34,488 bases of DNA from a virus. Under the pieces are notes generated by a model, which was given only the letters and a program-made list of their open reading frames with translations, was not told the origin of the DNA and did not search any database. A program made the translations under genes and the position numbers. Shown here one piece after another: positions 28,943 through 34,488 of the stretch. How positions within the stretch are numbered: the stretch's first letter is position 1; every line of letters starts with the position of its first letter. The stretch spans positions 1 through 34,488 of the IMG/VR virus record IMGVR_UViG_3300028883_000096; one strand, written 5' to 3'.

Positions 28943-29267
28943 TTTCGAGTTCCTTTTTAAGTATTGGAAAAAAGCTGATTAATATTATTAATTGTTTGTT
29001 AAAGTCTTTTAGTTTCTGGTTGTCTTTGAATAACTGTATAGCGTATTTTGATGGAACGATTGGCTCCCCTTCCGAATTCTTCCACTGATAGAATTCTTCC
29101 AACGTCCCCTTCTCCAGCAATGATTCTAATGTCTTCCTGATCTGCTGCATGCCTTGCCAGAGTTTTCTGAGAGCCAAACGTTTCGATTCCGTCTTTGCGG
29201 TCTTTCCAGTCCATTCGATTTTCTTTAAATAAGTGTCTAAAAATTCAATTTGTTTTTCGAGTTCCAT
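28902..29267 (-). CDS. Small protein of unknown function, early block
   Basis: A 121-residue basic helical protein that starts MELEKQIEFLDTYLKKIEW. The ATG at 29267 is chosen; a longer frame would run into the dispersed repeat at 29272-29303. It overlaps the DUF3164 gene by 41 bases. No family recognised. Confidence 0.55.
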   Translation of the reverse strand: MELEKQIEFLDTYLKKIEWTGKTAKTESKRLALRKLWQGMQQIRKTLESLLEKGTLEEFYQWKNSEGEPIVPSKYAIQLFKDNQKLKDFNKQLIILISFFPILKKELENETDRQQADGSLD

Positions 29268-29271
29268 ATCA

Positions 29272-29303
29272 AACACCCCCCTGCCCCCTCTTAAAAGAGG
29301 GGG
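29272..29303 (-). repeat. Dispersed G-rich palindromic repeat, copy 8
   Basis: AACACCCCCCTG is followed by CCCCCTCTTAAAAGAGGGGG. It lies between the gp16-like gene and the 121-residue gene, just upstream of the latter's start. Confidence 0.9.
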
Positions 29304-29310
29304 AGGTTAA

Positions 29311-29949
29311 TTAGTTCATTTCTGAGATCATTCGTTCTTCGTAAGGTCCGAAAGCCGTCGAAAGTACTGAATAGATCTGTTTGTAGCGTTGTATTAGGTA
29401 CGACATTTCCTGTGGCGATAGGTATTCGTAGTTCATCCGGTGCTGGTTTTTCGTAAATTTCTTGAATCCGCCTTCGATAAGGAATCGGTGCGATTTCGGG
29501 TTGATCGTATCTTTATATATATTATAGAAGACAGTGCGAGGGATCAACTTGTGTTCCTGCCAGCGTTTGATCAGATAAAGCCGCAGTTCGCTTCCGGTGT
29601 AATTCGTACCGGTTTCGTCATCCTGAAAGATGTAATCGCCGAAGTCGTGATAATGGAAGCCATAAGACATCATGTAAAAGCGTAACATATTGAGCTGGTT
29701 TTTCGTACCGGTTGTTTTGTGCTTTTCGGGCTTTTCGATACCTCCCAGAACGCGGAGGCGGTGGATCGCCTCCGTTAGTTCTGAGTTGGTAAGGTCTTTG
29801 TAAATCTTGCCGAACATGATATTACAGGTTTCGTCCCGGAGGGCTTTTACTGCGTCGGAATCGTGCCGGAAGTTCTCATTAATATTTGCCATGGCAGCAT
29901 TGTATAATGATCTATACAGTTTGCTTCTGGGTGAAGGTTGCTCAGTCAT
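29311..29949 (-). CDS. Mu gp16-like (GemA-type) regulatory protein
   Basis: A 212-residue protein. The central part, with 'FGKIYKDLTNSELTEAIHRLRVLGG' and then 'TKNQLNMLRFYM', is similar in order and spacing to gp16/GemA proteins of Mu-like phages, which affect host gyrase or gene expression. The C-terminal 100 residues are basic and aromatic-rich, unlike short gp16 proteins. The ATG at 29949 has GGAGG upstream and overlaps the preceding gene by 8 bases. The similarity is partial. Confidence 0.55.
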   Translation of the reverse strand: MTEQPSPRSKLYRSLYNAAMANINENFRHDSDAVKALRDETCNIMFGKIYKDLTNSELTEAIHRLRVLGGIEKPEKHKTTGTKNQLNMLRFYMMSYGFHYHDFGDYIFQDDETGTNYTGSELRLYLIKRWQEHKLIPRTVFYNIYKDTINPKSHRFLIEGGFKKFTKNQHRMNYEYLSPQEMSYLIQRYKQIYSVLSTAFGPYEERMISEMN

Positions 29950-30265
29950 AACTGCCTCCGTACATGAATTCGCTTGCGAACATTTCACGAAAGAACTCCG
30001 TTTCAACACCCATTTCGTCGAGTGTGTTAAGGATCAGGTTGTATGCTTTGTCGAATCCGACGGCACGCTCACCGGCTTTATATTTGGCATGGTATTCTTC
30101 GAGCAGTTCGTTGATGCGTTCCACAATGTCTTTAAGCTGCCATGCAGTAAATGTCGGGATAAAAGGTTTCCAGTCGCCGGCTTCATCTTCGAAGATGTCG
30201 AAGAAGTCATCTTGAGAGCCGTCATTATAGACAGCCGAGCCGAGATATTGAGCTTTCTTTTCCAT
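29942..30265 (-). CDS. Acidic protein of unknown function, early block
   Basis: A 107-residue, strongly acidic protein (DGSQDDFFDIFEDEAGDW near the start) with a helical C-terminal half. AGAGGAG precedes the ATG at 30265. Very acidic small early proteins sometimes mimic DNA or bind DNA-binding host factors; here there is no motif to show it. Confidence 0.55.
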   Translation of the reverse strand: MEKKAQYLGSAVYNDGSQDDFFDIFEDEAGDWKPFIPTFTAWQLKDIVERINELLEEYHAKYKAGERAVGFDKAYNLILNTLDEMGVETEFFREMFASEFMYGGSYD

Positions 30266-30288
30266 TATTTTGTCTCCTCTTTAATAAG

Positions 30289-30564
30289 TTAGGAATATTC
30301 ATTTTGCAGTTCTTCTGCTTCAATTCGGAGAGCATTCTCAGTATCTGAGAGCTCCTGAATGCGTTGTTTAATGAATGATTTGCGTTTTTCACGCATAAAT
30401 GGTGCGGCGTGCAGACCTCCGTCGGCGAGTAAGTTGAAAAAATCGGAGTGCGACATTTCAAGTCCTTTGATAAACTTAACGAGTTTGTCTTTTTTTGCAC
30501 GATCAATATTGACATTGAAAGAGATCGGGTCTTTCATCGGGATTTCATTGCGATAGTAACTCAT
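30289..30564 (-). CDS. Possible ribbon-helix-helix DNA-binding protein
   Basis: A 91-residue protein. Residues 11-45 ('KDPISFNVNIDRAKKDKLVKFIKGLEMSHSDFFNLLA') have a beta strand followed by two helices, the arrangement of ribbon-helix-helix regulators, followed by a charged helical tail. Its start overlaps the upstream stop (TAATG), so it is likely co-translated with the 125-residue gene. A regulatory role is likely but not shown. Confidence 0.5.
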   Translation of the reverse strand: MSYYRNEIPMKDPISFNVNIDRAKKDKLVKFIKGLEMSHSDFFNLLADGGLHAAPFMREKRKSFIKQRIQELSDTENALRIEAEELQNEYS

Positions 30565-30941
30565 TATTGACCTGCCTTTCCATTAAGTAGTGGAGTGCTT
30601 CCGTTTGGAGCAAGCACGTTAATTTTTTCGGCGAGGGATTGACCTGGTAAGAAGTCAATCAACTCCTGATTCAAGGCACCATTGAAAGCGTTGGAAACGT
30701 CGTGAAGCTGCTGTTCGAGCTGTCTTTTTTCCTTGCGTACTTGTTTGAGTTTGCGGACATTTGGATCGTTATTTACTTTGTTTTGCAAACGTTTTACTTC
30801 CTGTGCTTTTGCAGATAGCTTAGATGCGAAGGCGTTGCCCATGCGACCAAGTTTCACTAAGTTTTGCAGTTTGTTTTCGGTTATCTCGACACCGGAGGGC
30901 TTGTCTGATCCGAAAAGTTCGATTGCTACGTCGTTGCTCAT
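30564..30941 (-). CDS. Coiled-coil early protein of unknown function
   Basis: A 125-residue basic protein with a coiled coil (about residues 33-85, with many Lys/Arg/Gln/Leu) between more polar ends. AAGGAGC precedes the ATG at 30941. It occupies the position of MuB but is far too short and has no Walker motif, so it is not that ATPase. It might be a transposase partner. Confidence 0.5.
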   Translation of the reverse strand: MSNDVAIELFGSDKPSGVEITENKLQNLVKLGRMGNAFASKLSAKAQEVKRLQNKVNNDPNVRKLKQVRKEKRQLEQQLHDVSNAFNGALNQELIDFLPGQSLAEKINVLAPNGSTPLLNGKAGQ

Positions 30942-30960
30942 AATTGCTCCTTAATTTGTT

Positions 30961-32931
30961 TTAAAAAATTGATTCGTCGAGTAGTTCAACTACTTCGTGA
31001 TCTATATAATCATCATCATAATTTTCTGATCCCTCCCCACCAGGCGAAGTGGGGATTACGGGATCATGGCGAGGGCTAAGACCTTGTACTTCATCGTCGT
31101 CTGTGCCCTGTGTATTTTCTGCACTATCCATTGATATTGCACGATTTTTGTAAAGTAATTTTTCTTGATTATCAGATAAACACCCCCTATCCCCCTCTTG
31201 GGAAGAGGGGGGATTATTTGTCCAGGGCGAGTAAACCGGGTCGGTCTGTTCTTCAAAGGACTGCTCCTGAATGCGTTGATTTTCGCGGCGGCGATAGATA
31301 TATTCGCCGGCTGTTTCGAGTGAATTGATAAGTGCGTTGTGAGCTGTGCCAATGAAGAAGACAGATCCTGGCTCTGGTGTTCGGTCATCCTGCCACTTTT
31401 TGTCATATTCGAGATATACGTAAGCGGTGTCAGGGTTTCGCCAATCGGGAACGACGGCTATTTTCCTGCCGTAAAATTCTTGAGTCAGCTCGGTGCAATG
31501 GTAGTTATACGATTGGTTTTTATGGGTTACTATTGCCGAGCCGAGGCGTGCCTTTACGGAATGGCGGAATTCCTTTGGTGAAAGATAGTAAAATAATTGT
31601 GGTTTGTTGGCTTCGGGGAATTCCACCTTATTCGTGCCTGCTCCGTAATACTCAAAAGCATTGGCTATTGTCGGAAGTTTGCCGGTCAGCTTTTTGAAAG
31701 TAGCGAGTGATGAAGTCTGCACACGATTAACATAGTCGTTATACAGCCAGTTTATAAAGTTATCCCATGCCTCCTGCATTTTAGGTGCAAATTTCTGGGA
31801 GAGTGAAGCCGTATTGTTCAATGACAAACGAACTGCCTCTTTGCGGTCTGCACCCTGATAAGCGAGGGCGTGAGCCGTAGCAACGTGTTTGTCTTTGTGT
31901 TGCCTGAATGAGCGTTCAATGGCTGCTTTCAATGGGAATTTCGGGATGTTCGGCAAGTTATAGATCAGTGGTGCTTCCTGTCCCGGAAATATCTTGCGGA
32001 ACCACGAACCACGCTGATTGAGACCGGCGAGGGCTTCATCCGAAAATAGATTATGCAAAAATGAACGGATATGAGCGGAACGGAAGGTCTTTGAATTATC
32101 AAGGACGATACCGTATTCCGGAACTCCGAACATTTCGTAACATTTAGCGAAAGCCATTGAAACGGCGTTGATAGATTCTGACTCGATCGGCTGAACGAGA
32201 AGCGGGTAACCGGTTATGCCGTCGAATATCTGTAAATAGCTGAATAAAGTTTTTTTGCCGTTTATATCCACCCAGGCATCGAACTGTGAGCCGTCAATGA
32301 CCCACATTTTTGCTGCTCCCATGCCTTTGCGGAGCAAGCCGGCATCGGTAAAGAGTGCTATATAGTCCCAGCGATTGGTTGGCATAAGGTTGTTGAATTG
32401 CTTTTTCTGGTAGCGTCGTTTGTGTCGTAGCTTCCAGTTTCCGCGGTGTGCATATCCGACGAAGTACTGATCTTTACGCATAATGCGTTTTTGATAGACG
32501 AATTCGGCGAGTTCGTGAGGAGTGTTGAAATTGTCAACAGCTCCGTTGATCGTGCAATATTCGAGAGTTGCCTGAAGGGCAGATTCGCGGATGTTAGCGA
32601 CCTGTGCCTGGGACATATATTTCTGGAACGTGTTTGCGATCAGCCGAACCTCGATTTCTCCGGGTAGTTTGCGGGAGAAGCCGCGGTCGTTGCGTTTTTT
32701 TCTTGGCATTCGTATTTCCTCAATTTGCTGCTGCTTATAATTTGGGAGCCAGAGGTGGACGGCATCCTTACGAAAAATTTTGAGGTAGGGACCACGACCA
32801 GCAGGATTGGGAGCAATGCCGAGGAGGAATTGATCGAGCCCACGTTTGCGAACAATAGTAGATTTTGCACGCCCTGTTATGGCTGCGAGGTCGTCGATAG
32901 TATAGCCGGTATGGGTTGTTATAGTGTTCAT
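30961..32931 (-). CDS. Mu A-like DDE transposase
   Basis: A 656-residue protein. Residues 1-60 form a helix-turn-helix with 'YTIDDLAAITGRAKSTIVRKRG', similar to MuA N-terminal DNA-binding domains. Catalytic core acidic residues are Asp213 (VIDGSQFD), Asp278 (VLDNSKT) and Glu339 (AAIERSFRQHKD), spaced 65 and 61 apart, as in Mu-type transposases. A beta-barrel domain follows (about 450-530). Residues about 573-587 are encoded by an in-frame copy of the dispersed G-rich repeat, and a second short palindrome lies at 625-633. The protein moves the phage by transposition. The leader has no Shine-Dalgarno and holds an ATTAATTTGGGAATC site. Confidence 0.92.
   Translation of the reverse strand: MNTITTHTGYTIDDLAAITGRAKSTIVRKRGLDQFLLGIAPNPAGRGPYLKIFRKDAVHLWLPNYKQQQIEEIRMPRKKRNDRGFSRKLPGEIEVRLIANTFQKYMSQAQVANIRESALQATLEYCTINGAVDNFNTPHELAEFVYQKRIMRKDQYFVGYAHRGNWKLRHKRRYQKKQFNNLMPTNRWDYIALFTDAGLLRKGMGAAKMWVIDGSQFDAWVDINGKKTLFSYLQIFDGITGYPLLVQPIESESINAVSMAFAKCYEMFGVPEYGIVLDNSKTFRSAHIRSFLHNLFSDEALAGLNQRGSWFRKIFPGQEAPLIYNLPNIPKFPLKAAIERSFRQHKDKHVATAHALAYQGADRKEAVRLSLNNTASLSQKFAPKMQEAWDNFINWLYNDYVNRVQTSSLATFKKLTGKLPTIANAFEYYGAGTNKVEFPEANKPQLFYYLSPKEFRHSVKARLGSAIVTHKNQSYNYHCTELTQEFYGRKIAVVPDWRNPDTAYVYLEYDKKWQDDRTPEPGSVFFIGTAHNALINSLETAGEYIYRRRENQRIQEQSFEEQTDPVYSPWTNNPPSSQEGDRGCLSDNQEKLLYKNRAISMDSAENTQGTDDDEVQGLSPRHDPVIPTSPGGEGSENYDDDYIDHEVVELLDESIF
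31035..31054. repeat. Short palindrome within transposase 3' end
   Basis: CCCCAC (31035-31040) pairs with GTGGGG (31049-31054) around an 8-base loop. It encodes the segment TSPGG and may be a minor insertion of another repeat type. Confidence 0.5.
31174..31212 (-). repeat. Dispersed G-rich palindromic repeat, copy 9 (in transposase gene)
   Basis: AGATAAACACCCCCTAT is followed by CCCCCTCTTGGGAAGAGGGGGG. It lies inside the transposase gene and keeps the reading frame open, encoding PPSSQEGDRGC near its C-terminus. Confidence 0.9.
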
Positions 32932-32957
32932 TTTTTGACTATTTTAATTTAATTGTT

Positions 32958-32977
32958 GCATATTAATTTGGGAATCC
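32958..32977. promoter_or_regulatory. Internal ATTAATTTGGGAATC operator-like site
   Basis: ATTAATTTGGGAATC (32962-32976) is identical to part of the left-end site at 84-98. It lies between the Ner-like gene and the transposase start. In Mu, a similar internal site serves as both repressor operator and transpositional enhancer; the same double role is proposed here. Confidence 0.6.
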
Positions 32978-32996
32978 ATATATTGAGAACAAAATG

Positions 32997-33212
32997 TTAT
33001 GAAAATGCCAATGCTTCGGCATTGAGCTTTTTCTTGCGTCGCAGGTTAGCATGGATGCGGTTGAGCTCTATGTTAACCAGTTCGACATACTTTGGATTGT
33101 TGTTGTGATAAAGCATCCGGACATTTTGCGGAGTGCAGCCCTCGGAGTTGGCTACTTTAGTGAAGACTCCGTTGTAAGGTGCTTTACGAAAGTTTATGTT
33201 AAAAGAGTTCAT
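32997..33212 (-). CDS. Small HTH protein, Ner-like regulator
   Basis: A 71-residue basic protein. The segment 'NGVFTKVANSEGCTPQNVRMLYHNNNPKYVEL' has the spacing of a helix-turn-helix. Its size and its place between repressor and transposase genes, transcribed away from the repressor, match Mu Ner (a Cro-like regulator that damps early transcription). It has no clear Shine-Dalgarno. The next gene is the transposase. Confidence 0.6.
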   Translation of the reverse strand: MNSFNINFRKAPYNGVFTKVANSEGCTPQNVRMLYHNNNPKYVELVNIELNRIHANLRRKKKLNAEALAFS

Positions 33213-33275
33213 GGCTTATGCAATAATTTATGAACAATAATTCTTAATTCATTGCAAAACTATAAACAATCTTTG

Positions 33276-33308
33276 ACATTTCCAAAACATTTTCAAAGTA
33301 TTTTCAAA
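33276..33308. promoter_or_regulatory. Three 11-bp tandem repeats, probable operator
   Basis: ACATTTCCAAA, ACATTTTCAAA and GTATTTTCAAA lie end to end in the gap between the divergent Ner-like and repressor genes. Their period of 11 bp places them on one face of DNA, as expected for a regulator-binding site. TTGACA (33273-33278) overlaps the first unit and may be the repressor promoter's -35 element. Confidence 0.65.
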
Positions 33309-33331
33309 AAAATATAAAAAAAGGTGAAAAA

Positions 33332-34147
33332 ATGACACCGGGAGAGCGTTTAAAATTATTTGTCAATCTTGTATATAACGGCAATATCAGTGCATGTGCG
33401 GCAGATATGGGTGTTCATCAATCGCATTTATCTGTCTATGTCAATGCGAAGCGAAACATTGGCAATAAGATGATGCAATACTTTGAAATGGTTGGAGGCA
33501 ATGATCTGTGGCTTATGAAGGGTGTTGGCAGCATGTTCAGCAATAATGAAAAGGGCAGGGCTCTGGAGCGGAAGTTTGGTAGCGTGGCAGAGACGATAAA
33601 ATCGGGTGGGGACGTTGAGCCAGTAGCAAGCGTCAGGATTACTGAGCAAGGCAATAACATAAAAGAGGTCGAGCCGGTATATACGATAAAGGGAAGCAAC
33701 GAAGCGAAGGCGTTCCGGGTGCAGCCGATAGGAACGAGCCAGATACTGCTTACATTCTTTCAAGAGCCGGCTGGGGCAGCAGTAAGCAAACCGGTACTGG
33801 ACGGAGGTGAGTCGGAAGTTAATCTTGCGGAGGTGCTGAAATTGGATCAGGAAGTGTTTGTTGTTGAGGTGGTTGGTGATTCGATGACCGAAGCGGGTAT
33901 ATATCCGGGAGATTTGCTGTTTGTGCGGAGGAACCAGGAAGCAAAGGATCGGGACATTGTTCTTGTATATATAGAAGGCGAGCTGATCGTTAAGCGTCTA
34001 AGGACACAGAACGGCAAAAAATGGCTTGTTTCGGACAATACGGAGTACCTTCCTATTGAGATCAATGGAGGAGAAGAGATCATTATCTTTGGGATCGTCG
34101 AAAATAGCATACGGAGGCACAAAAAGCCGAATGGCAATGGTGGGTAG
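33332..34147 (+). CDS. Phage repressor, HTH plus S24 (LexA/UmuD-like) peptidase
   Basis: A 271-residue protein. Residues about 5-40 form an HTH ('ACAADMGVHQSHLSVYVNAKRN'-type). Residues about 145-260 are a peptidase S24 domain with Ser184 in VVGDSMTEAGI and Lys221 in IVKRL, the catalytic pair of LexA and UmuD. A likely self-cleavage region is around 'EPAGAAVSKP' (145-154). DNA damage should therefore inactivate it via RecA, so the prophage is probably SOS-inducible, unlike Mu c. The gene faces away from the early operon. AAGGTG lies before the ATG. Confidence 0.88.
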   Translation: MTPGERLKLFVNLVYNGNISACAADMGVHQSHLSVYVNAKRNIGNKMMQYFEMVGGNDLWLMKGVGSMFSNNEKGRALERKFGSVAETIKSGGDVEPVASVRITEQGNNIKEVEPVYTIKGSNEAKAFRVQPIGTSQILLTFFQEPAGAAVSKPVLDGGESEVNLAEVLKLDQEVFVVEVVGDSMTEAGIYPGDLLFVRRNQEAKDRDIVLVYIEGELIVKRLRTQNGKKWLVSDNTEYLPIEINGGEEIIIFGIVENSIRRHKKPNGNGG

Positions 34148-34399
34148 ATTCCCAAATTAAAATACATCTAATGCAATAATAGAATAGGGAGCATAAAAAG
34201 TCAGATTCCCAAAATAAAGTGCAATTAAATGCAATTATATATGCTTTTATATGCAATTCAGTTGCACTAAACAACATTACCAAATTAAAGTGCAATAATA
34301 GAAAGAGTACTATATAAGCGAGATATAAAAGAAATAAGTGTAATACAAAAATAAGCGGCGACGCCAAAAAAATATGACCACGAACAATAATTTGGGAAT
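34146..34399. promoter_or_regulatory. Right-end repeat sites (putative transposase binding sites)
   Basis: Copies of the end motif lie at 34146-34167 (AGATTCCCAAATTAAAATACAT), 34203-34220 (AGATTCCCAAAATAAAGTG), 34277-34297 (TTACCAAATTAAAGTGCAAT) and, inverted, 34386-34399 (AATAATTTGGGAAT). TGCAATAATAGAA is also present twice (34172-34184 and 34291-34303). The last copy is the exact inverse of the left-end site at 26-39. The remaining 90 bases could be either phage end or host flank; no coding potential is seen there. Confidence 0.6.
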
Positions 34400-34488
34400 A
34401 TTCCGGATAGAGATGCTTATAAAAAGGGATGTTTAAGATTGAATAATTTAGTAATAAATAATAGCTATCAAAATTGCATCGCCTGATG

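Noticed and set aside
30564-30941. MuB homologue in the B position
   Set aside because: Only 125 residues and no Walker A or B motif.

Overview
The window reads as one nearly complete genome of a Mu-like (transposable) tailed phage, most likely a prophage. The repressor, the DDE transposase, a DUF3164 protein, a gp16-like protein, a Mu F-like protein, a DUF935-type portal and gp36/gp37-like head proteins are all present. A tape measure of 1548 residues with no tail sheath gene suggests a long, non-contractile tail (siphovirus-like). The host cannot be named from sequence alone. Moderate GC, G-rich dispersed palindromes, 7-bp intergenic repeats and some leaders without a Shine-Dalgarno sequence would fit the Bacteroidota/Ignavibacteriota side of the FCB group; this is an inference.

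Layout. Positions 1-205 are the left end, with copies of an ATTCCCAAATT motif that recurs at the right end (34146-34399) and in front of the transposase gene (32962-32976); these are the probable transposase/repressor sites. From 17487 down to 206 the minus strand carries the late block: scaffold, major capsid protein, a lysis cassette (membrane coiled-coil protein, holin, CHAP endolysin, unimolecular spanin), adhesin/fibre-like proteins, tail tube, tail chaperone with an apparent frameshift extension, tape measure and tail-tip proteins. A divergent promoter region (17488-17621) separates this from a plus-strand packaging block (17622-22327): gp36-like connector, gp37-like terminator, TerS, TerL, portal and a gpG-like morphogenesis protein. 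A strong terminator at 22357-22383 separates the convergent packaging and early blocks.

The early/middle block runs on the minus strand from 33212 to 22389: Ner-like regulator, transposase, small regulators, gp16-like protein, DUF3164, a DUF1599-like protein, ParB-like protein, a free-standing DnaA domain IV protein, a zinc-ribbon protein, a Mu F-like head protein far from the other head genes, a run of tiny genes, a lipoprotein and a BRO-N antirepressor with a structured leader. A HTH/S24 (LexA/UmuD-like) repressor faces it at 33332. No MuB-type ATPase is present.

Most unusual features: (1) a dispersed palindromic G-rich repeat (about 11 copies), one of which sits in frame inside the transposase gene and others of which form the C-termini of small proteins; (2) five intergenic arrays of strict 7-bp units; (3) an out-of-frame tail-chaperone extension with no start codon; (4) two adjacent RNA structures before the BRO-N gene, one with mutually exclusive pairings; (5) the ParB plus DnaA-domain-IV pair in a phage without MuB; (6) repeated gene-junction sequences that make successive small proteins end in ERIEK/ERKEK.
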